In this document: positions 1 through 7,235 of the stretch, piece after piece
Layout of the letters: each line of letters starts with the position of its first letter
Numbering within the stretch: the first letter of the stretch is position 1
Assembly (NCBI GenBank): GCA_035486135.1
Contig: DATHNI010000401.1
Location: 1-18,736, forward strand
Direction: 5' to 3'
From: JASHVB01 sp035486135
GTDB lineage: Bacteria; Pseudomonadota; Alphaproteobacteria; Acetobacterales; Acetobacteraceae
Length of the DNA: 18,736 nt
Position numbers and translations under genes: made by a program
Notes under the pieces: model-generated
Databases searched by the model: none
Told to the model about the DNA's origin: nothing
What the model saw: the letters and a program-made list of their open reading frames with translations, nothing else

Positions 1-122
1 CAGGACAGCCAGGCGCCGACCACCAGACCCAGTGCCAGAGCGGCCACGCCGCCCAGCAGGAACGGGCGCCCGGCCGGATGCGGCGGCGCAAAGACCTGGC
101 GGAAGCTTTCGGCGACATTCAT
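1..122 (-). CDS. psd: Phosphatidylserine decarboxylase, N-terminal fragment (partial, runs off window start)
   Basis: An ATG at 122 on the minus strand opens a frame that stays open to the window edge and gives about 40 residues. They begin MNVAESFRQVF, then APPHPAGRPF, then a hydrophobic stretch of about 18 residues (LLGGVAALALGLVVGAWL). A short N-terminus with a 'P-P-H-P-x-G-x-P-F' motif followed by one membrane segment is typical of the short alphaproteobacterial phosphatidylserine decarboxylases. These membrane enzymes make phosphatidylethanolamine from phosphatidylserine through a pyruvoyl prosthetic group formed by self-cleavage. The catalytic part lies outside the window, so the call rests only on this N-terminal pattern. 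The 311 bp ahead of the start hold no other gene, so its promoter should lie there. Another short membrane protein with a similar leader cannot be excluded. Confidence 0.6.
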   Translation of the reverse strand, partial: MNVAESFRQVFAPPHPAGRPFLLGGVAALALGLVVGAWLS

Positions 123-433
123 GGCCGGCGGTTATGGATGCTTCACCATGCCGGGACAAGGATGCCGCTACATCAGATCCGACTGCAGGCGCGCGCCGTG
201 ACCGCGCAAGACGCTATTCTTTGACCCTCGACCCGTTTCGCATCGATGCGGCAGGGGGGCTGGTGCCGATTGAGCCGGGCGGCCCCACCCTGCGTCACCT
301 TTCGCTGGCGCGACGAGGTGATCCATGCGGCTTTGGTGCCGGATGATCCGCCGGACACACGTCCCGCGGCGACGCCGATCACCGCCACCGGGTTGGTCGG
401 TGCGGCGGCCTGTTCCCTGCTGACGCTGGCGCG
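123..433. other. Intergenic gap, no supported gene
   Basis: This 311 bp stretch separates the start of the putative psd (-) from the stop of the LysM protein (-). Short open frames exist on both strands: about 63 residues at 246-437 (+) and about 71 residues at 173-388 (-). Their composition is typical of high-GC noise, no ribosome binding site is convincing, and I recognise no family. I see no tRNA fold, strong terminator or repeat. It presumably holds the psd promoter. Confidence 0.5.
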
Positions 434-1477
434 CTAGTTGGACGGGCTAGACGAAGCCGGCTTGGCCGCGCCGGCGGTGGGCACGGCGAACACCTGACCC
501 GGATAGATCAAGTTGGGATCACGGATCTGATCCTGATTGGCCTGGTAGATGACGGTGTAGCGGAGGCCGTTGCCATAGGCATTGCTCGCCATCCGCCACA
601 GGCTGTTGCCCGGTTGCACGACCACATGCCCCGCGGCGACCGCGGCTAACCCGGCCGCCTCGCGCCGGAACGGCAGCTCCTGCCGGGCAACGACCTTGCC
701 GTTCGGCCCGAGCTGATCCAGGCGCAGTGTGTGTGTGCCCTCGGGCACCGCGGTGCCGGGCACCAGGCTCCAGCGGCCGTCGGGGCCGGCGTGTACCTCG
801 CCGATCGGGTGGTTGTCGGCGTACAGCCGCACCGGCGCGCCGGGCGGGGCGGTGCCGGACAGGCGCAGTTCCCCTTTGTCGCCATATTCCACCGCGCCTA
901 GACCAAGGTGACCCGGCTTGGCACCACCCGCGCCCGGCGGGCCTTGCAGCACGGTTGGCGCCTGGCCCGGCGTGGTCGCCACCACCAGCGGTGCCGTCGC
1001 GGCGGGGCCGTGTTCCGGCACTGCCATCACGACGGATCCTAGGCTGGCGACATCGTGCCCATCTTTGGTATGCTCCAGCAGTGTCAGGGCGTGTGAGCCC
1101 GGCGGCAGCGGATCGGTTGGGCCGAACGCCCAGGCACCCTGGCCGTCCGCCGTGACATGGCCCAACTCCTTGCCATCGGACTGGATCGACACCGACGCGT
1201 TCGGGTCGGCGCGCCCGGCGATCACCGCGCTGCCCGTCGGGTCGATGCGCACGATATCGAAATTCGGTGGGAGGACGACCGGTGCCACGGGTGGTGTGGT
1301 TGCGGTCACGGCCGGCGCTGTCGTGGCAACCGAGGCGGGTCCGGATGGCACCATCGCGTGCCAGACGAACATGCCGATGCTGCCTACCGCCACGAGTGCC
1401 AGCAGGATCAGGACCACCGTGCGGCCCGGGCTTGCCGGGGGAAGCGGCTCGTCGGGCTGGGGGGTTGGATCGGCCAT
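434..1477 (-). CDS. Membrane-anchored protein with Ig-like modules and C-terminal LysM domain
   Basis: From the ATG at 1477 the protein is 347 residues. It has a short proline-rich cytoplasmic N-terminus, one membrane segment at about 19-39, and a long Ala/Pro/Thr-rich linker. Two similar bacterial Ig-like modules follow (about 71-153 and 191-273); each carries a 'G-x-W-x-F/L' strand and a 'P-x-G-x-H-x-L' turn. A LysM domain occupies about 285-332, with the typical 'V-x-P-G-N-S-L-W-x-[IM]-A' start and 'D-P-N-L-I-Y-P-G-Q-V-F-x-V-P' end. LysM binds the glycan of peptidoglycan, so the protein is inferred to be anchored in the inner membrane and to reach the cell wall. Its exact role is unknown. 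An in-frame TTG at 1513 would add 12 residues, but it has no ribosome binding site. It diverges from the cytochrome b561 gene. Confidence 0.8.
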   Translation of the reverse strand: MADPTPQPDEPLPPASPGRTVVLILLALVAVGSIGMFVWHAMVPSGPASVATTAPAVTATTPPVAPVVLPPNFDIVRIDPTGSAVIAGRADPNASVSIQSDGKELGHVTADGQGAWAFGPTDPLPPGSHALTLLEHTKDGHDVASLGSVVMAVPEHGPAATAPLVVATTPGQAPTVLQGPPGAGGAKPGHLGLGAVEYGDKGELRLSGTAPPGAPVRLYADNHPIGEVHAGPDGRWSLVPGTAVPEGTHTLRLDQLGPNGKVVARQELPFRREAAGLAAVAAGHVVVQPGNSLWRMASNAYGNGLRYTVIYQANQDQIRDPNLIYPGQVFAVPTAGAAKPASSSPSN

Positions 1478-1582
1478 CGCTGCCAGCCTAGGGTCAGTGG
1501 TCTGGGGCTTCAATCACACGATCACAATTTCCTGTGCCAGCGGCTGGGCTGCTTGGCGCATCGACGAGGATAGTGAGGCTTG

Positions 1583-2287
1583 ATGAACGACGACCTGGCG
1601 CGCGCGATGGCATCTCGGGACGTTGCGGCGCCCGTTCGTGAGGTTGCGGTCTGGGACCTGCCGACGCGATTGTTCCACTGGGCGATTGTCTTCCTGATCG
1701 GGTTCAGTTGGCTCAGCGCCGAGCAGGAGTGGATGGATTGGCACCTGCGCTCGGGCTACGCGATCCTGACGCTGCTGCTGTTCCGCCTGCTGTGGGGGAT
1801 CTTCGGCAGCCAGACCGCGCGGTTTACCCAGTTCCTGGCCGGTCCGCGTGCGGTGCTACGCCATCTGGCGCGCCTGCCGCGGCGCGCGCCGGACCGCGCG
1901 GTCGGTCACAACGCCGCCGGGGGCTGGATGGTCGTGCTGATGCTGGTCCTGCTGTCGGTGCAGGCCGGCACCGGCCTGTTCTCCAACGACGACATCATGA
2001 CCGAGGGCCCGTGCGCGGATGTGGTGGGCAAGGAGATCAGCGACTGGCTGACCCATATCCACCGGCTCAATTTCACGCTGATCGAGATCGTGGTGGCCGT
2101 GCACATCCTGGCGGTGCTGACATACGCGGTGGTGAAGCGGCACGACCTGGTGCGGCCGATGCTGAGCGGACGCAAGCGCCTTCCCGCGGCGCTGCCGGCA
2201 CCGCGGATGCGCCATCCGCTGCTGGCACTCGGTCTGTTGTTGGTCGCGGCGGGGGTGGTGACCTTCGTGGTCAACCACCCCTGGTGA
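1583..2287 (+). CDS. Cytochrome b561 (di-haem membrane cytochrome b)
   Basis: The protein is 234 residues, five-helix, and of the cytochrome b561 / Ni-Fe hydrogenase b-type subunit superfamily. It starts with the family signature 'V-W-D-L-P-T-R-L-F-H-W'. Four membrane helices carry candidate haem-ligand histidines near residues 32, 54, 158/160 and 174, and a fifth helix lies near the C-terminus (about 212-230). Members pass electrons across the inner membrane between a soluble cytochrome or substrate and the quinone pool. The partner is not fixed by sequence, but a periplasmic c-type cytochrome gene converges on it 11 bp away, a recurrent pairing. The ATG at 1583 is preceded by GAGG about 4 bases upstream. 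A TTG at 1580 immediately before it is an alternative start that adds one residue. Confidence 0.9.
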   Translation: MNDDLARAMASRDVAAPVREVAVWDLPTRLFHWAIVFLIGFSWLSAEQEWMDWHLRSGYAILTLLLFRLLWGIFGSQTARFTQFLAGPRAVLRHLARLPRRAPDRAVGHNAAGGWMVVLMLVLLSVQAGTGLFSNDDIMTEGPCADVVGKEISDWLTHIHRLNFTLIEIVVAVHILAVLTYAVVKRHDLVRPMLSGRKRLPAALPAPRMRHPLLALGLLLVAAGVVTFVVNHPW

Positions 2288-2298
2288 CGCCGGGTCGA

Positions 2299-2745
2299 CT
2301 ACTGGGCGCGGAAGGCTTTGTGGCAGGCACCGCAGGCGGCGCCGACTTCCTTCAGCTGAGCGGTGAAGCCGGCGGTGTCATTGGCCTTCGCCAGCTCGGT
2401 AAGCTTGGTGCCCGCGTCAGCCAGAGCGGCGGCGTCTTTCTCGAACCCGGCCCAGTTGGTCCAGATCTCGGCTTTCGCCTTGGTCGGCTTGCTGCCCTTG
2501 TCGCTGCCGGGCGGGAACAGGCTGGGGATCTGCTTGCCCCACGCGGCGATCGCGCTGCCGGCGCCGGCGAAGGATTTCACCTCGACATTCGCCTTAACCG
2601 CCAGATTCACCGCCCCGACCATCGAGGCCATCAGGTCGTAGCCGGCTTGTCGCGTGACGATGACATCGACCGGCGGCGTCTGTGCCTGCGCCACGCCGAC
2701 AATGCCCACACCCGCCAGCACGGCCAGACCGATCAGCGTTTTCAT
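2299..2745 (-). CDS. Periplasmic cytochrome c556 / c'-type
   Basis: The protein is 148 residues with a clear Sec signal peptide (cleavage expected after VAQA, residue 21). The body is helical, and a single haem-attachment motif C-G-A-C-H sits at 138-142, nine residues from the end. Haem binding at the extreme C-terminus of a four-helix bundle is the hallmark of cytochrome c'/c556. A methionine near residue 39 or 42 is the likely sixth ligand if the haem is low-spin, as in c556; without it the protein would be a high-spin c'. The ATG at 2745 is chosen because it opens directly on the signal peptide. The same frame continues 48 codons upstream, but that part is not protein-like. It converges tail-to-tail on the cytochrome b561 gene, consistent with an electron-transfer pair. 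Confidence 0.9.
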   Translation of the reverse strand: MKTLIGLAVLAGVGIVGVAQAQTPPVDVIVTRQAGYDLMASMVGAVNLAVKANVEVKSFAGAGSAIAAWGKQIPSLFPPGSDKGSKPTKAKAEIWTNWAGFEKDAAALADAGTKLTELAKANDTAGFTAQLKEVGAACGACHKAFRAQ

Positions 2746-2972
2746 GCTTTCAGACCCCCAGTTAGATGCGCACGCGCGTTGAGACGCTGACGTCCCGATA
2801 GCAGGAATATTCCAGTGTCCCAAGGCGGCGCGGGACAAGCGCCGACGGACCGCGAGCGATTTGCATGGCAGTTGCAGGGGCGGCCGCACAGCAGCCGTAT
2901 TCCGACTCGATCAACCGGCAAGCAGCAGGCGGGGCGGCGACGATGGTGGTAGTGTGACGGTGAAAGGAAATC

Positions 2973-4238
2973 TTGTCCGCTATGAGTGACCCACCTTCCG
3001 CTTCGCCCCTGCGCTGGTCTCGTGTTGCGTTCTTCGCGCTGGTGATGGGGCTTGCCGTGTTCGCCGTGGTCCGTGCGCTGCCGCCACGTACCGTCACGAT
3101 CGAGACCGGGCCGCTCGACGGCAGCTACTACAACATCGCCCAGCAATATCGCGATGACTTGGGCAAGCGTGGCATCAACCTGGTGTTGCGGACGAATCCC
3201 GAATCGCTCGATATTGTTGGCGATGTGGAACGCGCGGGATCAGGCGTCGATATCGGCTTCACCGCGCAGCCGGTGCGGCGTGAGCAGTATCCGAATACCG
3301 AGGCGGCGGGCGCGGTCGAGCTGCAGCCGCTGTTCATCTTCTACAACACCGCGCTGGGCGAGCTTGCGACGCCGACCAACCTGCGCGGCCTGCGTCTCGT
3401 CATGCCACCGGAACGAAGTGCCACGACCGAGGCCGCGTTGCGGCTGCTGCGCCTCTATGACATCACCCAGAAGAACACGCATCTGACGTTCATGTCGCTG
3501 GCGGATGGCGTGCGTGCGCTCAAGGCCGGCGCGTTCGATGCCGGGTTCTTCATGTTGGCACCGTCCAACACGTTCATCGCCGAGCTGTTGAACGCCGACA
3601 ATCTGCACCTGCTCAGCCTGGCCGATGCCAAGGGAATCACCCGTCATCTGCCATTCCTGCACGCGATCACGCTGGCGCGCAGCAGCTACGATGTTGAGAA
3701 TAATATCCCGCCGAACGATGTGGAACTCCTCGCCGCGACGGTGGATGTCGTGGTGCGCAAGGACATCGATCCGGCGGTGCTCTATACGCTGCTCGACGCC
3801 ATGACGCAGGTGCACCATGCCGGCACGCTGATCAACGATGCTGGCGATTTCCCGTCGGTTGTCGGCACCGATCTTGTGCCGCACCCTCTGGCGGTGAGCT
3901 ACGCGAAGTCAGGCGTGCCGTGGATCTATCGCGAGCTGCCGTTGCCGCTGGCGCGGCTGATCGATTCGTACTGGGTCATCGCGATTCTGATTTTCGCCAT
4001 CACCGAAATCTACAAGTCGCTGAAGTATCTCGCGGAGCTATCCAACGTTGTCGTCGAAACGCTGTGCGTGCGCGTGCTGCTGCGAATTGAGCGCGGCATC
4101 CAGCCTGGACAGCCGATCACCGGTCTTCGACATGGCTTGGTGCGAGTCGCGGAAACGGTGCTGGCACGCGACAACAAGCGGAACCGCGGCCAGGAGTTGC
4201 TGGGCCGGATTCGGCGCCACGCCGACCCAGGTGTGTGA
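2973..4238 (+). CDS. TAXI-family TRAP-type solute-binding protein with N- and C-terminal membrane anchors
   Basis: The protein is 421 residues from the TTG at 2973. A membrane segment at about 17-35 is followed by a periplasmic binding fold starting 'T-V-x-I-E-T-G-P-x-D-G-S-Y-Y', the TAXI-family opening. The fold also contains 'L-R-G-L-R-L-V' and 'K-A-G-A-F-D-A-G-F-F', typical of its second half. A second membrane helix at about 328-346 and a basic cytoplasmic tail of about 75 residues follow. Classical TAXI proteins are free periplasmic receptors for TRAP transporters (glutamate-like substrates in the founding cases). This one is tethered at both ends, and no TRAP permease is present in the window, so uptake may not be its job. 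GAAAGGA lies 4 bases before the TTG. An ATG at 2982 is the alternative start, but its spacing to that site (13 bases) is long. Confidence 0.85.
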   Translation: MSAMSDPPSASPLRWSRVAFFALVMGLAVFAVVRALPPRTVTIETGPLDGSYYNIAQQYRDDLGKRGINLVLRTNPESLDIVGDVERAGSGVDIGFTAQPVRREQYPNTEAAGAVELQPLFIFYNTALGELATPTNLRGLRLVMPPERSATTEAALRLLRLYDITQKNTHLTFMSLADGVRALKAGAFDAGFFMLAPSNTFIAELLNADNLHLLSLADAKGITRHLPFLHAITLARSSYDVENNIPPNDVELLAATVDVVVRKDIDPAVLYTLLDAMTQVHHAGTLINDAGDFPSVVGTDLVPHPLAVSYAKSGVPWIYRELPLPLARLIDSYWVIAILIFAITEIYKSLKYLAELSNVVVETLCVRVLLRIERGIQPGQPITGLRHGLVRVAETVLARDNKRNRGQELLGRIRRHADPGV

Positions 4239-4332
4239 CCGTTCCGCCGGCAGCTTGTCGGCGTCAAAAGCGGAGTGTGACAGGAGGCTGCGAGCGGTGC
4301 CCACGGATCGATTGGCTGGGGTGGTGGATCGT

Positions 4333-4520
4333 CCGCAAGAATTTCACCACGGAAAAAGCCGCCGACCACGCAGGGTGGGGAGCCGGGGAACGCCTCAGCT
4401 ATGGAGCCGCGGCAGGTACGATTCAAGCGCGCCGCGCGAAGCGCATCAACCATATCTGCCACACGCACAAGACCACATACGTCGCGCGTCTCCCGACCCT
4501 CCGTGGTGAAATCCTTGCGG
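4333..4520. repeat. 188 bp element bounded by 21 bp inverted repeats
   Basis: The 324 bp gap between the TAXI protein and the DUF423 gene (4239-4562) has no credible gene. It does contain an inverted repeat. The left arm is 4333-4353 (starts CCGCAAGAATTTCACC) and the right arm 4500-4520 (ends GGTGAAATCCTTGCGG). The arms match at 20 of 21 positions across a 146 bp spacer. The arm core, ATTTCACCACGGA, resembles the start of a dispersed intergenic repeat seen in many proteobacterial genomes. In the reverse direction it reads as the familiar spurious 'D-F-T-T-E-G' peptide. The form suggests a small non-autonomous mobile or palindromic element (MITE-like), or two oppositely oriented copies of a short repeat. 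I see no target-site duplication outside the arms, and no transposase is present. Confidence 0.6.
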
Positions 4521-4562
4521 GGCTGCAACTGCCTCGGATCGTGGCAATCTGGCTCGGTCTGC

Positions 4563-4928
4563 TCACCGCCCCCACACCGCCGAGGCTGCCAGCAGCAACC
4601 AACCCAGCATCAGGATGAAACCGCCGGCCGGTGCCACCAGTCCCACACGCACATCGGCCAGCGCCAGCGCGTAGACTGATCCGCAGAACAGGACCAACCC
4701 GATCGCGAAGGCCGCGCCGGCTGCGTCCGCCAAACGGCCGCCGCGGTTCGCCCACAGCCCGCAGGCCAGCAGCGCCAGCGCGTGCCAGCCCAGCATCTGG
4801 GTGGCGCTCCGGGCCATCGCGAGGGCCGCCGGATCCAACCGCCCGGGTAGCGCGTGTGCGCTGACTGCCGCCATGATCACCGCCGCCAGGCCGGCCAGTG
4901 CGCCCAATCCGATCCAAAGACGCTGCAT
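4563..4928 (-). CDS. DUF423 family small membrane protein
   Basis: The protein is 121 residues with four predicted membrane helices. It carries the recognisable DUF423 pattern: 'L-G-A-L-A-G-L' near the start, an 'A-x-x-A-H-A' motif at the end of helix one, 'Q-M-L-G-W-H-A-L-A-L-L' opening helix two, 'G-x-V-L-F-C-G-S-x-Y-A-L-A-L' in helix three, and 'A-P-x-G-G-x-x-L-M-L-G-W' in helix four. The family includes E. coli YgdD and B. subtilis YwdK, and no biochemical function is established. The ATG at 4928 lacks an obvious Shine-Dalgarno sequence. The gene diverges from the peptidase gene, with 51 bp between the two starts. Confidence 0.9.
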   Translation of the reverse strand: MQRLWIGLGALAGLAAVIMAAVSAHALPGRLDPAALAMARSATQMLGWHALALLACGLWANRGGRLADAAGAAFAIGLVLFCGSVYALALADVRVGLVAPAGGFILMLGWLLLAASAVWGR

Positions 4929-4979
4929 GTGCGTTAAGCTGTTCCCACCGACGGGCGCCTGCCTATAGCATCACATCCC

Positions 4980-5930
4980 ATGCCGCGAGGGGACCTCTTT
5001 CCGGAAATTGGACCGTTCGAGACGGGCTACCTGCCGCTCTCGGCCGGCCATGTCATGTATTGGGAACAGGTCGGCAGCCCACGTGGCCGGCCGGTGCTAT
5101 TCCTGCATGGCGGACCCGGCGCCGGCGCGGGCGCGGTTCATCGCCGTTTCTTCGATCCGGATTTCTGGCGGGTGGTGATCTTCGACCAGCGCGGCGCCGG
5201 CCGGTCGCGTCCGCTCGGCAGTCTGGCCGACAACACCACCGGCGACCTGGTCGGCGACATCGAGCGGCTGCGGCGGCATATTGGCGTCGATCGCTGGCTG
5301 CTGTTCGGCGGGTCCTGGGGATCGACGCTGGCGCTGGCCTACGCCCAGGCCTATCCGGAGCGTGTCTCGGGTTGCGTGCTGCGCGGCGTGTTCCTTGGTC
5401 GGCCCAGCGAGGTCGATTGGTTCCTGCACGGCATGAGCGCGATGTTCCCCGATGCGCATGCCGCCTTTGTCAGCTTCCTGCCCGAGGCCGAACGCGGCGA
5501 CGTGCTGGGCGGCTATCTGCGCCGGCTGACCGATCCCGAGCCGGCGGTGCACATGCCGGCCGCGCGGGCCTGGTCGATCTACGAGGGCTCGTGCTCCACC
5601 CTGCTGCCCAGCCCGGACACCGTCAGCTCCTTCGCGCAGGACCGCACCGCGCTTGGGCTCGCGCGCATCGAGGCGTATTATTTCGCCCATGGGCTGTTCC
5701 TGCCACCAGGTGGGCTGCTCGCGGGCATGGACCGCATCGCGCAGGTGCCGGCGGAGATCGTGCAAGGGCGCTATGACATGATCTGCCCGGCCCGTACCGC
5801 GTTCGAGCTGGCGACAGCATGGGCGTCGGCACGGTTGACCATTGTGCCCGATGCGGGACATTCCGCCTTAGAACCGGGAATCCGCCGCGCGCTGGTTTCT
5901 GCCGTGGAGCGGTTTCGCCAGGGACGCTGA
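4980..5930 (+). CDS. pip: Proline iminopeptidase (alpha/beta hydrolase, peptidase family S33)
   Basis: The enzyme is 316 residues, the normal length for bacterial prolyl aminopeptidase, which removes N-terminal proline from peptides in the cytoplasm. Visible features are the oxyanion-hole motif H-G-G-P-G (43-47), 'D-Q-R-G-A-G-R-S' (69-76) typical of the family, the nucleophile elbow G-G-S-W-G-S with Ser112, the acid Asp266 in 'G-R-Y-D-M-I-C-P', and the catalytic His294 in 'D-A-G-H-S'. A helical cap lies between about 140 and 250. It includes 'A-W-S-I-Y-E' (197-202), where most relatives have W-x-x-W-E; the glutamate that holds the proline amine is kept. No clear ribosome binding site precedes the ATG. 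Its 3' end faces the hemY stop across 93 bp. Confidence 0.92.
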   Translation: MPRGDLFPEIGPFETGYLPLSAGHVMYWEQVGSPRGRPVLFLHGGPGAGAGAVHRRFFDPDFWRVVIFDQRGAGRSRPLGSLADNTTGDLVGDIERLRRHIGVDRWLLFGGSWGSTLALAYAQAYPERVSGCVLRGVFLGRPSEVDWFLHGMSAMFPDAHAAFVSFLPEAERGDVLGGYLRRLTDPEPAVHMPAARAWSIYEGSCSTLLPSPDTVSSFAQDRTALGLARIEAYYFAHGLFLPPGGLLAGMDRIAQVPAEIVQGRYDMICPARTAFELATAWASARLTIVPDAGHSALEPGIRRALVSAVERFRQGR

Positions 5931-5941
5931 GCGTCTCGACG

Positions 5942-5954
5942 GGTCAATTTGACC
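5942..5954. other. Short perfect palindrome after pip
   Basis: GGTCAA-T-TTGACC is a 6 bp perfect inverted repeat around one central base. It lies 12 bp after the pip stop codon, between the convergent pip and hemY genes. It could be a protein-binding site or part of the transcript end. It is too short to form a strong terminator, and its role is unknown. Confidence 0.3.
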
Positions 5955-5986
5955 GGCGCTGTTGCCGCCCGCTTCCCCCGGCCATG

Positions 5987-6020
5987 ACGAACCGGGAACG
6001 GCGACGGTATCGCGGTTCGT
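5987..6020. terminator. Possible bidirectional hairpin between pip and hemY
   Basis: The arms ACGAACCG (5987-5994) and CGGTTCGT (6013-6020) are exact 8 bp complements around an 18-base loop. They sit in the 93 bp between two converging genes, where a shared terminator is expected. There is no U-tract on either side and the loop is long, so intrinsic termination is uncertain. Confidence 0.3.
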
Positions 6021-6023
6021 TGG

Positions 6024-7235
6024 CTACCGCAATCCCCCGATCGTTCCGCAGGCGGGGCACACCGGTTGCCAGGTGGCCTGCGTCGCATGGCACGACGTGC
6101 AGCGCCAGGCCGGATCCGGTGCCGCGACCAGCGCGTGCCGCAGTGCCGCCTGTCCGGCTTCTCCGGCCCCCTCGATCTCCGCCAGCAGCACCCACAGCCG
6201 CCGATCGTCCAGCCCGGCCTCACGCGCGGCCTCGGCATGCCGTCGTGCCTCACCCGGCAGGCCCGCCGTCAGGGCTGCGCGGGCCAGCAGCAACCGGCTC
6301 TCGGCATGGGTGAGGTTGTTCGCCGTCAGGGCCTGCGCCGCCTGATACTGCTTCAGCGCGTCACCCGCGCCAGAGAGCGCAAAGGCGGCCAGATCGGCAT
6401 GTGGCGCCAGCGCCCAGCTCTGCCGGATCACCGCCAGGGCTCGCCGCTCTTTGCCCGCTGCACGCAGCCGCGTCGCGTAGGCCAGTGCCGCCGGCGCCAG
6501 GCTGGGATCCGCGGTCCAGGCTTGCTTCGCCAGCCGCAACGCGGCGGTTGGATCCTGTGAGGCGTTCGCCGCCGCGGTCGCCAGCGCAGCCTTCGGGACC
6601 GACGCGTCCGCCAGGGCCAGCGCACTTGACCAATCGGCCGTCCGCAGCGCGAGGCGCGTCCGTTCGACCCGCAACCAGGTCCCGCCGGGCCGCGCCGCCT
6701 CGGCCTGACGCGCCAACGCCGCTGCGGCCGGATAGTCCGCGCGCGCCATCGCCAACCGGAAGCGTCCGCGCAGCCCCAGGAACGCCGCATCCTTGCGCGC
6801 CGCAAGCAAGCCGAACACCGCCTCGGCCTCGTCGTCCCGCTCCGCCAGCCGTGCCGCTTCGGCCACCAGCAGCAGCGTCTGCGCCGTGTCACCCAGGCGC
6901 TGGCGCGCCCGATCGGCCGCGCGCCGCGCCCTGATGCGATCGCCGGCCGCCAGCGCCACCAGCGCCTCGGTCACTGCCGCATCGCCCTGCGCGCGATGCT
7001 GCCGCGCGCGCCAGCCGCGCCAGAGGCGGGGCAGTCGCCACAGGGCCCCCAGCACGCGCACCACGAGGTAGAGCGCGACGAACGCCACCGCCAACACCGC
7101 CAGCGCGGCAGGCGTCGTGGTGTCGACGCTCACCCCACCCAGGTCGAAGCTGACCTGGCCGTGCAGCAGCGAGATCGCCCAGGCAATGCCGACCACCACC
7201 GCGGCCAGCAAGACGGTGCCGATGGCGCGACGCAT
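6024..7235 (-). CDS. hemY: HemY family membrane TPR protein with C-terminal zinc-ribbon-like tail
   Basis: The protein is 403 residues. Two N-terminal membrane helices (about 6-23 and 43-66), 'L-W-R-L-P-R', and then a long alanine-rich array of TPR-like helical hairpins to about 370 match the proteobacterial HemY of hem operons. This HemY is not the protoporphyrinogen oxidase of the same name. Its role is linked to late haem synthesis or membrane organisation but is not biochemically settled. The last 27 residues hold two C-x-x-C knuckles (Cys379/Cys382 and Cys393/Cys396) with 'W-R-C' before and 'C-P-A-C-G' after. This resembles the rubredoxin-type zinc ribbon that closes LapB/YciM. The start codon overlaps the upstream mitofilin stop by one base (TGATG), implying translational coupling. 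It is the last gene of the hemC-hemD-mic60-hemY unit. Confidence 0.88.
   Translation of the reverse strand: MRRAIGTVLLAAVVVGIAWAISLLHGQVSFDLGGVSVDTTTPAALAVLAVAFVALYLVVRVLGALWRLPRLWRGWRARQHRAQGDAAVTEALVALAAGDRIRARRAADRARQRLGDTAQTLLLVAEAARLAERDDEAEAVFGLLAARKDAAFLGLRGRFRLAMARADYPAAAALARQAEAARPGGTWLRVERTRLALRTADWSSALALADASVPKAALATAAANASQDPTAALRLAKQAWTADPSLAPAALAYATRLRAAGKERRALAVIRQSWALAPHADLAAFALSGAGDALKQYQAAQALTANNLTHAESRLLLARAALTAGLPGEARRHAEAAREAGLDDRRLWVLLAEIEGAGEAGQAALRHALVAAPDPAWRCTSCHATQATWQPVCPACGTIGGLR

Noticed and set aside
246..437. 63-residue plus-strand frame in the first intergenic gap
   Set aside because: No ribosome binding site, no recognisable motif, and composition expected of random high-GC DNA.
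1708..2790. 360-residue open frame on the plus strand across cytochrome b561 and cytochrome c
   Set aside because: It is an out-of-frame shadow of two well-supported genes, with alanine/arginine/glycine-rich sequence and no domain.
2746..2889. 48-codon upstream extension of the cytochrome c gene
   Set aside because: The signal peptide starts at the ATG at 2745, and the upstream residues are not signal-like or conserved in form.
4453..4474. Possible homology of this segment (reverse complement) with 11689-11710 in rlmJ, suggesting the two repeat elements are related
   Set aside because: Only 16 of 22 bases match, and the rlmJ part encodes 'G-L-V-R', which aligns with native RlmJ. Probably chance.
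4010..4528. 172-residue minus-strand open frame spanning the end of the TAXI gene and the inverted-repeat element
   Set aside because: Part is antisense to the TAXI gene, and part is the readable strand of the repeat ('D-F-T-T-E-G' type spurious peptide). No start signal or family match.
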